In this document: positions 1 through 6,407 of the stretch, in pieces
How positions within the stretch are numbered: the stretch's first letter is position 1
Layout: every line of letters begins with the position of its first letter
Assembly: GCA_002435705.1 (NCBI GenBank)
Contig: DIVA01000119.1
Location: 1-8,815 of the forward strand
DNA length: 8,815 nucleotides
DNA from: Bacteriovoracaceae bacterium UBA6144
GTDB lineage: Bacteria; Bdellovibrionota; Bacteriovoracia; Bacteriovoracales; Bacteriovoracaceae
Direction: 5' to 3'
The notes under the pieces: model-generated
Told to the model about the DNA's origin: nothing
Seen by the model: only the letters and a program-made list of their open reading frames with translations
Databases searched by the model: none
Program-made: the position numbers and the translations under genes

Positions 1-90
1 GCACTGAGCTTTTGATCCAAAAGCATTGAGCTGATGACTCCAAACTGTGGGTGAATCGGGAAATCCATGGAGAAAAATTAAACGTGTCAT
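1..90 (-). CDS. alpha/beta hydrolase, N-terminal fragment (cut by window edge)
   Basis: The first 30 codons of a minus-strand gene are present and the rest lies left of the window. The visible protein begins MTRLIFLHGFPDSP and continues with a Trp and a Gln (TVWSHQ). This is the classic start of an alpha/beta hydrolase: the first strand, then HGFPDS, which carries the oxyanion-hole backbone, then the W..Q helix start. The catalytic Ser-Asp-His cannot be seen, so the enzyme type (esterase, epoxide hydrolase or other) is open. The ATG at 90 is well supported because an in-frame TAA lies only four codons upstream and a GGAG sits just before it at 93-96, although its 2-nt spacing is short. It diverges from the PF10118 gene across about 80 bp and may share its regulation. 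Confidence 0.8.
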   Translation of the reverse strand, partial: MTRLIFLHGFPDSPTVWSHQLNAFGSKAQC

Positions 91-120
91 TACTCCATCT
101 TAGCAGAATATTTTGAGCTC

Positions 121-162
121 TTGGCAAAAAGCATAAAAGCAGCGCTATAATAGGGGCAGGAG
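121..162 (+). promoter_or_regulatory. candidate promoter and ribosome site for the PF10118-M24 operon
   Basis: A perfect -10 hexamer TATAAT lies at 146-151, with TTGGCA (5 of 6 positions match the -35 consensus TTGACA) at 121-126. The 19-bp spacer is longer than the ideal 17. Transcription would start near 158, right at AGGAG (158-162). That leaves only about 13 nt of leader before the ATG at 171. The AGGAG is 8 nt from the ATG at 171 but only 2 nt from the ATG at 165, so it favours the inner start. The promoter assignment is inference from consensus matching. Confidence 0.45.
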
Positions 163-170
163 TCATGCCC

Positions 171-968
171 ATGATTGTTCGTAAACCTAACTTTGAATTC
201 CCGCAAACAATCTTAAAGCACTGGCTCGATGACTGTGCTTTTAAAACACACTTGTGCAACTCTTTTACTCTGCTATTTCCCACCGGAGAAAGATTCTTTG
301 TCCGCTCACTCTCCCGCTTCGTTCCCCAGATAAGTGACGAGAAGCTTAAACGTGATGCCAAACTTTTTATGCAGCAAGAAACTCAGCATGCAGTGGAACA
401 CGAAAAATTTATTCAAAATCTGCGTGACCAAGGCTACGAAGTAGATCAGACACTTCGATTAGTGGAAGACGTCATCACTCGCTTCATTGAGAAAAGTACT
501 TCTTCGGAATTTAAACTTTCCCTGACAGCGGGCTTTGAGCATCTCACGAGCCTTTTGGCCGAGATTGGATTAAGTGAAAATTTTTTTGAAAATTCAGATC
601 CTGTCATGAAAAAACTTTTTGAGTGGCATGCGCTAGAAGAAATAGAACATCGTGCTGTAGCTTTTGATGTGCTTCAGTCCACTGATCTCAGTTATGCCAA
701 CAGAGTGGCTGGTCTGTTGGCAGGGTACTTAATCCTCTCAGGACTCGTGGGCCTTGTGACCACTCATCTCCTTTGGCAGGATGGTCTTCTTCTCAAACGT
801 AAAACGATTAAAGATGCTCTTGATGTCTTCCTGTTGAAAAATGCTCTTCTCCCTAAAGCTATGGGCATATTCTCTCGCTATTTACATCCAAAGTTTCATC
901 CGCTGCAAGAAAACCTAAGTGACCTCATTACCCAGACACAGTCTCAGTGGGCTGAAGGTGTCGCTTGA
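171..968 (+). CDS. predicted metal-dependent hydrolase, PF10118/COG3687 family, diiron-like
   Basis: The protein is about 265 aa and resembles the PF10118 'predicted metal-dependent hydrolase' family, whose members mostly have no proven reaction. Counting from the ATG at 171, it shows Glu40, a QETQH motif (Glu70..His73) followed by a further His77, then Glu123 in GFEH, then EEIEH (Glu157..His160) followed by AFD. Repeated Glu plus two ExxH motifs on predicted helices resemble the ligand set of ferritin-like diiron proteins, so an oxidative reaction is as possible as hydrolysis. A hydrophobic segment at about 179-202 could be a membrane helix or a buried helix. An upstream ATG at 165 is possible, but its ribosome-site spacing is too short. 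The stop overlaps the next start (TGATG), so the M24 gene is translationally coupled. Family assignment is good; substrate is unknown. Confidence 0.82.
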   Translation: MIVRKPNFEFPQTILKHWLDDCAFKTHLCNSFTLLFPTGERFFVRSLSRFVPQISDEKLKRDAKLFMQQETQHAVEHEKFIQNLRDQGYEVDQTLRLVEDVITRFIEKSTSSEFKLSLTAGFEHLTSLLAEIGLSENFFENSDPVMKKLFEWHALEEIEHRAVAFDVLQSTDLSYANRVAGLLAGYLILSGLVGLVTTHLLWQDGLLLKRKTIKDALDVFLLKNALLPKAMGIFSRYLHPKFHPLQENLSDLITQTQSQWAEGVA

Positions 969-1765
969 TGAATCAGGCGAATATTCAGCGCTACCAAGAA
1001 ATCCAGCAGCTCGCCTATCAAGCCGTGACAGAAGCACGATCCAAACTCAAAGTTGGAATGACGGAGATTGAAGCAGCTCAACTCGTTGATGATTTCTTTT
1101 TATCTAAAGGACATGATCTATTTTTTCATCGAGCTTTTGCTTGGTTTGGAGATCGCACCGCTTTCAAAGGATTCAAGCGTCCGGAGGAAAGCCTTGATCT
1201 TGGAAATGCTTTCATGCCCTCAAATAAAAAACTAGAAGACAACATGGCCGTTATTCTTGACGTCGCTCCGAGCGTTGAAGGTCATGCCGTGGATATTGGT
1301 TACAGTTTCTTCTTTGGAGATAATCTCTCTCATCATGAAGCACGGGTTCTTCTAAAAAAATTTCGTGAACTGATACTCAGGCAAGCCCAAGAGCGAAAGC
1401 CCATTAGTCATATCTATCAATCCGTAGAAAAGTTAATCACTGATGAAGGGTTTAATAATTGCCATGACCTCTACCCTCTCGGAGTGCTTGGTCATCGGAT
1501 TGGGAAACTTCCCTTTTTAGGGCTACCAAAACTTAATTTAAGACGGTTTGCACCTCAATCCTACGCCTACCTTGCTAAGGAAGCCCTCTTTGGCTCAACC
1601 GTTATGAAGGCGAACGAATCACGGCCACTCTCTCAGGGTCTTTGGGCGATAGAGCCTCATTTTGGAAATTCTGAGTTTGGTGTAAAGTTTGAAGAAATTC
1701 TTGTGGTCGAACGTGATCGAGTCTACTGGCTGGATGACAATCTTCCGCACATCACCGAAGTTTAA
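968..1765 (+). CDS. M24 family metallopeptidase (single pita-bread domain)
   Basis: This 265-aa protein keeps the five-residue dinuclear metal site of the M24 fold. Counting from the ATG at 968, these are Asp98 (VILDV) and Asp109 (AVDIGYSF), separated by the usual 11 positions; His176 (GHRIG); Glu229 (AIEPHFG); and Glu242 (KFEEILVV). The creatinase-type N-terminal domain of aminopeptidase P and prolidase is absent. I see no clear counterpart of the extra catalytic His (His79 in E. coli) of methionine aminopeptidase, so it is probably not the housekeeping MetAP. Its substrate is unknown. The ATG at 968 overlaps the upstream TGA, with GAAGG at 954-958 about 9 nt before it. A TTG at 965 is a less likely alternative. 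The 3' end overlaps the convergent methyltransferase gene by 14 bp. Confidence 0.88.
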   Translation: MNQANIQRYQEIQQLAYQAVTEARSKLKVGMTEIEAAQLVDDFFLSKGHDLFFHRAFAWFGDRTAFKGFKRPEESLDLGNAFMPSNKKLEDNMAVILDVAPSVEGHAVDIGYSFFFGDNLSHHEARVLLKKFRELILRQAQERKPISHIYQSVEKLITDEGFNNCHDLYPLGVLGHRIGKLPFLGLPKLNLRRFAPQSYAYLAKEALFGSTVMKANESRPLSQGLWAIEPHFGNSEFGVKFEEILVVERDRVYWLDDNLPHITEV

Positions 1766-2882
1766 GCACACTCATAAGTTCGATGTGAGGCGTGTGAGGA
1801 AAAAGATCAATGGGTGTCAGACTCTCTACTTTCCATCCATTGGCCTGAAAGTCTTTTACATCTCTTGCCCAGGTATTAGGTTCGCAAGAAATATAAAGAA
1901 CTTTCTCGAGCTGCTTAAGTGAATTGAAAAGACCTGCGCGCATCTCAAGACCTTCGCGAGGAGGATCCACGAGGAGAATTTTGGCTTGAGGTTGGCGGCG
2001 AGAGAGTTGCTGCCAAACGCCCTTAATATTCATATCAATTTCCATGATCTGAACACCCGGCATTTTTTTTGATCTCAGTTCATCAATGGCCACTCCCCGC
2101 ACTTCCGCAGCCAGAATATTTGTAAAACCAATATTGGAAATGGCTTCGGTGAGATTACCTGAGCCGCAAAAAGCCTCAATCACTGGATGCTCTTTAGGTG
2201 CATCTTTAAGAACTTCTTCTATCCACATTTTCATTTTGATATTTTGCTCAGAATTGCCCTGACGAAATGGCCTGCGACGATTGAGTTGAATGTCCGAGAC
2301 AGCTTGATGATCATCCATTTCAATGTAATTCCAAGGATGAGTTCCAGTGGAACTCCAGTCAGCTCTCGGCAGGTGACTTCGCAGCACTTTTAAGTGCTCT
2401 CGCATTTGAGGATTGAGCACAAGACAGTCTTCAATGGCATACAGATCATTGGTTCCTTCCGTTACAAAACCTATACTGACTCCATCTGTTTTAAACTGAG
2501 CACGGTTGCGATAGCCAAGATTTTTATCGGAAGCAATAAGGGAGAATCTTTTTTCCACTGGAATATTATTTTTAGAAAGAAGGAAATCGATTCTTTTCTC
2601 TTTGGCCTGAACTTGTTCCTCGTAAGAGATGAACATCCACGGACAACCACCACACTTCTTACTGCCGTGATGAGCACAGGGCGCAGAAACGCGATGCGGA
2701 GAGGGAGAAATAATCTCTAGAACAGAAATAACGTCGTAATTTTTTTCAGTTCCTGTGAGTCGAAAGCGAGCTGTTTCGCCGACCCAAACTCCCTTGGCAA
2801 AGAACATTCGGCCATCGGGGTGATCAACCACGCCATGCCCCTTGTGTGAGAGCACTCGCACCGTGGCTTCAAAGAAGTTCAC
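1752..2882 (-). CDS. rlmD: 23S rRNA (uracil-5-)-methyltransferase, RlmD/RlmC (RumA) type
   Basis: This is an S-adenosylmethionine-dependent m5U methyltransferase of the TrmA/RumA family. Counting from the GTG at 2882 (376 aa), an N-terminal TRAM domain (about 4-55) is followed by a CGGC-containing cluster with Cys69, Cys77 and Cys80 plus Cys153. These are the expected [4Fe-4S] ligands, which favour RlmC/RlmD over TrmA. The SAM motif EAFCGSGNLTEA lies near 236-247, VDPPREGLE near 305-313, the catalytic-Cys motif YISCEPNT with Cys333, and the C-terminal FPHTPHIE with the base Glu368. The GTG start is preferred because GGAG (2890-2893) lies 7 nt upstream and the TRAM domain begins right after it. 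A TTG at 2921 would add 13 unlikely residues. The start overlaps the upstream gene by 14 bp. Which uridine is methylated cannot be told, so the symbol is tentative. Confidence 0.88.
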   Translation of the reverse strand: MNFFEATVRVLSHKGHGVVDHPDGRMFFAKGVWVGETARFRLTGTEKNYDVISVLEIISPSPHRVSAPCAHHGSKKCGGCPWMFISYEEQVQAKEKRIDFLLSKNNIPVEKRFSLIASDKNLGYRNRAQFKTDGVSIGFVTEGTNDLYAIEDCLVLNPQMREHLKVLRSHLPRADWSSTGTHPWNYIEMDDHQAVSDIQLNRRRPFRQGNSEQNIKMKMWIEEVLKDAPKEHPVIEAFCGSGNLTEAISNIGFTNILAAEVRGVAIDELRSKKMPGVQIMEIDMNIKGVWQQLSRRQPQAKILLVDPPREGLEMRAGLFNSLKQLEKVLYISCEPNTWARDVKDFQANGWKVESLTPIDLFPHTPHIELMSVLKLR

Positions 2883-3942
2883 GTTGCAACTCCGAAAGTG
2901 CACGCACAAAGCGGGCCTCAAATTGAGAGCGCGGAAGCTTCACTTTGGTTTGAAAGCGCGCATCCTGTACAAGCTTTAACTGCTTGGCATTCCAATAAGT
3001 CTGAAGATTTTTGAGCGGTAACTTATCAGTTAATCCTCGATAGGCCCGAGGATATCCCCACGTCTCTCCCTTCAAACGACTCCATCCATCCACTAACTCA
3101 ATGGCCACTTCGGCTTTCTCAGCTTCTGTGAGATGAGTGGTCTGTGCAATCTTTGATCCCCAGTCCTCATGGAAAGGCCCAACGCCGATGAGGAGCTCAG
3201 AATGTGTACGAAGACACTTTGGATTTCGAAGCGCGAAGTTTCGATGACCATCAGCTGAAACATGTTTTTTATAGTACACGCATGCTAGCGCCCAGAGAGT
3301 TCCAGCTTTTTCAGATAACTTGTAAAAATTCATCAGTGGGTCTTTTGCGCTCAGGCCACTGACTTCAACCACACGGTCAAAGTCACCCAAGTTATGGGAT
3401 ATGAGGGCCGTCAGGCCGCAGAAAGTAAAGGGATCAGACTCCAACCAAAATTGAGCGATTTTCAATTCGCGATCCATTTCAAAACTGATGAGATCAAGCA
3501 ACTTCTTGGTGTAAATTTCATTTTTTATTTTCACCGCGGCTGCATAAGCCCCGACAGCTACAGAAAACCAAGTCCCTTCATGCGTGGATAGTCTTTGCTG
3601 GATATTTGAAGTGCCAATAACCTTTCCTGTCACTTGGGAGTAGTCCCAAAAAAGGGACTCGAGAGTGGTTTCCCACATGCTCTCGACAAAATCCTTGGTC
3701 TCTTTCTTGTTCCATAGGTGTTGCCTGAGGGCGTTGTCGACATCAGTGGGACAAAAAGAGCCTGCACTCGCCCAGTGAGCCGCCATACAAAGATCGAAGT
3801 ACTCAGCTATGTTGGCAGGATTTGATTTTTGTTTAAGTATGGTAATGAATCTTGCATCCTGCTCTGGTAAATTAAAGACAAATGGACACGAGGAGTGAAC
3901 TTGAGAAAGCAGAGTTTCTGGGGCTATTCCGTAGTCGCGCAT
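2869..3942 (-). CDS. uncharacterised Trp-rich protein upstream of the rRNA methyltransferase
   Basis: I do not recognise this 357-aa protein. It has no signal peptide and no convincing membrane helix, so it is probably cytoplasmic. It looks mainly alpha-helical. It carries about eleven tryptophans spread along its length (residues 57, 77, 90, 99, 125, 166, 217, 261, 287, 295 and 317) and six cysteines with no metal-binding spacing. Candidate conserved spots are HEGTWFSVAVGAYAAAV (121-137), FWLESDPFTFCGLTALISHN (165-184) and the GETWGYPRAYRGLTD stretch (292-306). Its last codons contain the ribosome site and start of the methyltransferase, implying co-translation. The ATG at 3942 has only a weak ribosome site, and the next in-frame ATG is at residue 53. 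Its 5' end overlaps the divergent lipoprotein gene by about 42 bp, so its promoter must lie inside that gene. Confidence 0.75.
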   Translation of the reverse strand: MRDYGIAPETLLSQVHSSCPFVFNLPEQDARFITILKQKSNPANIAEYFDLCMAAHWASAGSFCPTDVDNALRQHLWNKKETKDFVESMWETTLESLFWDYSQVTGKVIGTSNIQQRLSTHEGTWFSVAVGAYAAAVKIKNEIYTKKLLDLISFEMDRELKIAQFWLESDPFTFCGLTALISHNLGDFDRVVEVSGLSAKDPLMNFYKLSEKAGTLWALACVYYKKHVSADGHRNFALRNPKCLRTHSELLIGVGPFHEDWGSKIAQTTHLTEAEKAEVAIELVDGWSRLKGETWGYPRAYRGLTDKLPLKNLQTYWNAKQLKLVQDARFQTKVKLPRSQFEARFVRALSELQRELL

Positions 3943-4185
3943 ATCTTGTTACTTCAGGGTTGCTCTTCGGGGCAAATTAACCCGTCGCACACGAATGAGA
4001 AAGCACAAAATGAAGGGTTCTCTCAAGAAAGTGTCCTTGAGCATATTCAGCAGTCCTATACTTTGGGTTGCGCCGAAGCCTATAAGTCCCAAAAAATGAA
4101 TAATTTCTATGATACTTGTAATCGTCGCGGCCTGAAACACGCCCAAGAAGTCAGAAGCATGCTGGAAACAAAGGATGAACCATGA
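3901..4185 (+). CDS. small lipoprotein, function unknown
   Basis: A short protein of about 94 aa has a lipoprotein signal: a basic start (MRKQ), a hydrophobic core (about 6-18) and a lipobox ending LLLQGC, with the acylated Cys at residue 21 followed by SS. Gln at -2 is unusual but tolerated. The mature part is small, polar and probably helical, with two further cysteines (57 and 73) that could form a disulfide in the periplasm. I assign no family. The start is uncertain: a TTG at 3901 has AGGAG (3891-3895) 5 nt upstream, whereas the GTG at 3895 overlaps that ribosome site. Either way the start lies inside the opposite-strand gene. The stop overlaps the next start as ATGA, so it forms an operon with the DUF962 gene. 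Confidence 0.68.
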   Translation: MRKQSFWGYSVVAHILLLQGCSSGQINPSHTNEKAQNEGFSQESVLEHIQQSYTLGCAEAYKSQKMNNFYDTCNRRGLKHAQEVRSMLETKDEP

Positions 4186-4646
4186 GAAGTTTTGATCAGT
4201 GGATGGATGAGTATGCGCTTAGCCACCAAAATCCCACTAACGTGCTTATCCATAAAATCTGCGTCCCTCTCATCATGCTCTCAGTGATTGGCCTTCTCTG
4301 GTGTATTCCTTCCCTTGGCATTTTTTCACGACTGCCTGGACTTAACTGGGCCACACTCTTTGTTTCAGGTGCACTTTGCTTTTATTTTTTACTCAACCGG
4401 CTCATGTTTGTTGGAATGATGATTCAATCTGTATTGATGCTTACCCTCACCAGCTGGATGGCCAGCCAGGGTGTGCTTCTTCAAGTCAGCATTATTATTT
4501 TTGTTGTCTCTTGGATATTTCAGTTCTGGGGTCACAAGATTGAAGGTAAAAAGCCCTCTTTCGCAGATGACATTGCCTTTCTCTTAATTGGTCCTCTCTG
4601 GGTCCAGAGAGCATTGTTTAAGAGGATTGGATTTAAAAATATTTAG
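4182..4646 (+). CDS. DUF962/Mpo1-like membrane protein (PF06127)
   Basis: The protein (154 aa) matches the Mpo1-like family. Yeast Mpo1 is an Fe(II)-dependent dioxygenase in the alpha-oxidation of 2-hydroxy fatty acids; bacterial members are largely untested. The family signature is visible at both ends: EYALSHQNPTNVLIHKICVP with His15 and His24, and FQFWGHKIEGKKP with His118, Glu121 and Pro125. The histidines are the likely metal ligands. Three or four hydrophobic segments lie between the motifs (about 26-44, 57-72, 76-95 and 99-117), with another near 130-142, so it is an inner-membrane protein. AAGGA (4171-4175) precedes the ATG and the start overlaps the lipoprotein stop by 4 nt. A role in lipid oxidation or membrane remodelling is inference from the yeast member. 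Confidence 0.87.
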   Translation: MRSFDQWMDEYALSHQNPTNVLIHKICVPLIMLSVIGLLWCIPSLGIFSRLPGLNWATLFVSGALCFYFLLNRLMFVGMMIQSVLMLTLTSWMASQGVLLQVSIIIFVVSWIFQFWGHKIEGKKPSFADDIAFLLIGPLWVQRALFKRIGFKNI

Positions 4647-4650
4647 CTAT

Positions 4651-5841
4651 CTAATTAAGCTTTTTCAGTGCAGTAGCAATCCGTCGACAGGCTTCCGTTA
4701 TTTTTTCTTCATTCGTGGCATACGACAGTCGAAAATATTCGGGTGCTCCGAAAGCGCCTCCAGGAGTCAGGGCCACATGAGCGTGCTCTAGCAACCAAAG
4801 ACAGAGCTCTTTTGCATTCGTGATCGTCGTCACTCCATCTGATTTCCCAAAATATTTGTCGATCTTTGGAAAGAGATAAAAGGCTCCTTCTGGATTGTTC
4901 ACTTCCACATGAGGAATATCCTTAAACAGTTTTACAATCAGATCTCTGCGCTTCATAAAAGCTTCTTTCATGGGCAGCAGCTCACTTGGATCGATCTCCA
5001 TCGCTGTCATGGCAGCTCTTTGAGTGATGGAACAGGTTCCACTGGTGAATTGCCCTTGAATCTTCACACAGGCATCAGCAATCTCTTTCGGGGCTCCGAT
5101 AAAACCCAGACGCCACCCGGTCATTGAAAAACCTTTCGAAAGTCCATTCACGGTGACTGTTCGTGAATAGAGTTCAGGGATGCTGGCCAGGGAAAAAGTT
5201 TTTCCTTGGAAATTAATGTGTTCATAAATTTCATCCGCAATGATCACCACGTGAGGGAACTTTTTGAAGACTTCACCGAGAGCGCGTAGCTCGGCTTCCG
5301 TATAGGTGGTGCCTGTCGGATTACAAGGTGAAGAGAAGAGAAAAGCTTTGGTCTTCGGAGTGATGGCTTTTTCTAAAAGAGCAGGAGTTAATTTAAAGTC
5401 AGTCTCAATACCTGTTTTTATCTCCACAACTTTACCATCAAAGAGTGTCACCATTTCTGAATAACTCACCCAGTAGGGAGTGGGGAGAATCACTTCGTCT
5501 CCCGCATTTAACAGGGCCATCAGGACATTGATGATCGATTGCTTCGCACCGGTCGACACCACAATTTGATTGGGCTGATAGTCGAGACCATTGTCACGCT
5601 TAAACTTTTTGCAAATGGCCTGCTGTAAATCTTTATAGCCAGGCACCGGAGTATAAAATGAGTAGTTTTGATCAATAGCAAGCTTAGCTGCTTGCTTAAT
5701 TTTCTCGGGAGTAAAAAAATCCGGCTCCCCAAGACTCATGTTGATGACGTCGACTCCCTTATCTTTAAGCTCATTGGCCCGTCGGGACATAGCGAGGGTT
5801 TCGGATTCTGCCAGGGCCTGGACGCGATGAGAGAGAAGCAT
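4651..5841 (-). CDS. aspC: class I pyridoxal-phosphate aminotransferase, aspartate aminotransferase type
   Basis: This full-length 396-aa enzyme belongs to the aspartate aminotransferase (subgroup Ib) family, which moves the amino group between aspartate and 2-oxoglutarate in the cytoplasm using PLP. Key residues are visible: Lys236 in NGLSKGFSMTGWR (Schiff base to PLP), Asn174 in SPCNPTG, Asp203 and Tyr206 in IADEIYEH (cofactor ring contacts), Trp124 in PTPYWVSY, Arg244 (phosphate contact) and Arg371 in FRLSYA (binds the substrate alpha-carboxylate). The sequence style looks closest to Bacteroidetes-like AspC proteins. The start follows the HIT gene's stop by 3 bp, with AAAGG about 7 nt upstream, so the two are co-transcribed. 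It ends 4 bp from the convergent DUF962 gene. Prephenate or other amino-acceptor specificity cannot be excluded. Confidence 0.93.
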   Translation of the reverse strand: MLLSHRVQALAESETLAMSRRANELKDKGVDVINMSLGEPDFFTPEKIKQAAKLAIDQNYSFYTPVPGYKDLQQAICKKFKRDNGLDYQPNQIVVSTGAKQSIINVLMALLNAGDEVILPTPYWVSYSEMVTLFDGKVVEIKTGIETDFKLTPALLEKAITPKTKAFLFSSPCNPTGTTYTEAELRALGEVFKKFPHVVIIADEIYEHINFQGKTFSLASIPELYSRTVTVNGLSKGFSMTGWRLGFIGAPKEIADACVKIQGQFTSGTCSITQRAAMTAMEIDPSELLPMKEAFMKRRDLIVKLFKDIPHVEVNNPEGAFYLFPKIDKYFGKSDGVTTITNAKELCLWLLEHAHVALTPGGAFGAPEYFRLSYATNEEKITEACRRIATALKKLN

Positions 5842-5844
5842 GAA

Positions 5845-6282
5845 CTAACCTTTGAAAGGGAATGTTTTTTTCCAATCTAAGATTATCCTTTCAGCATCAC
5901 TAGGTGAAATTTTTTTCGTATCAAAATCTTGCATCTGAAGCCATGGGGGATTTTTAAGCTTTGGGTCATCTTGATAGCGCGGAAATAGGTGCCAATGCAA
6001 ATGATCGACAACGTTCCCAAGGCTGCAGATATTCATCTTATGTGGAGCCCAGAAGTTTTGAGCGCTCTGATGGGCAAGTAAAAGCTCTGAGAACACCCCC
6101 TGAGCGACATCGACAGGTAAATCAGTGAGCTCCCGATAATGCCCCTTAATCAAAAGCACAGAGTACCCTTTGTAATACTGGTGCTCACCCAATAGCCACC
6201 AAGAGTGCTTGAATTCGTGAAGCAGATAAGGATACTCACCTTTCAACAGCAACTCTTCTCTTTTACAAAGATCACAATTCAT
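5845..6282 (-). CDS. HIT family nucleotide-binding protein
   Basis: This 145-aa histidine-triad protein probably hydrolyses a dinucleoside polyphosphate or a nucleoside phosphoramidate. The triad is seen as VVDHLHWHLFPRY (His94, His96, His98; His96 would be the nucleophile by position). It is preceded by Asn84 and LGN (88-90) and followed by DDP and PPW, a pattern common in Ap4A-hydrolase-like HIT proteins. An N-terminal CDLC (Cys3, Cys6) and His48 suggest the small zinc site found in many HIT proteins. AGAGGA ends 4 nt before the ATG, and an in-frame TAA four codons upstream rules out a nearby earlier start. It is the first gene of an operon with aspartate aminotransferase. The upstream region, shared with the divergent secreted-protein gene, contains inverted repeats. 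Confidence 0.9.
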   Translation of the reverse strand: MNCDLCKREELLLKGEYPYLLHEFKHSWWLLGEHQYYKGYSVLLIKGHYRELTDLPVDVAQGVFSELLLAHQSAQNFWAPHKMNICSLGNVVDHLHWHLFPRYQDDPKLKNPPWLQMQDFDTKKISPSDAERIILDWKKTFPFKG

Positions 6283-6314
6283 ACAATCCTCTTATTCCCG
6301 ACTATTTAATTCGG

Positions 6315-6360
6315 GTAGTTCTACAAGACGGGCGGAAACTTCCTCCTATTGTAGAAGTAC
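6315..6360. repeat. 12-bp inverted repeat in the HIT / secreted-protein divergent region
   Basis: GTAGTTCTACAA (6315-6326) and TTGTAGAAGTAC (6349-6360) are inverted copies matching at 11 of 12 positions, including a perfect 8-bp core TTCTACAA/TTGTAGAA. The arms are separated by 22 bp. The core centres are 30 bp apart, close to three helical turns, which would put them on one face of DNA. A smaller GGAA-AC-TTCC repeat (6334-6343) is nested inside. This looks like a paired regulator site between divergent genes, though a long stem in a transcript is another reading. Confidence 0.6.
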
Positions 6361-6363
6361 AAT
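6348..6363. promoter_or_regulatory. candidate operator, 16-bp palindrome ATTGTA-n4-TACAAT
   Basis: ATTGTA (6348-6353), then GAAG, then TACAAT (6358-6363) form a perfect palindrome with 6-bp arms. A degenerate version, GGGTA-GTTC-TACAA, lies at 6313-6326, so the region may hold a strong and a weak binding site 36 bp apart. The perfect site is 45 bp upstream of the secreted-protein ATG, where an operator could overlap the promoter. No confident -35/-10 pair was found on either strand. The binding protein is unknown. Confidence 0.45.
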
Positions 6364-6407
6364 GGGAGTCAGAAAATAAGAATACAAACCAAGTCGAAGG
6401 ATTTTTT

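Noticed and set aside
2394..2720. 108-codon open frame on the plus strand opposite the rRNA methyltransferase
   Set aside because: It is a shadow of a strongly supported gene, and the product has no recognisable domain or signal.
4630..4665. A/T-rich stretch at the DUF962 / aminotransferase junction considered as a terminator
   Set aside because: There is no GC-rich stem on either strand, only short A/T self-complementarity.
6341..6346. Perfect AGGAGG on the minus strand in the HIT upstream region
   Set aside because: No suitable start codon follows at the right distance; the nearest TTG is immediately followed by a TAG stop.
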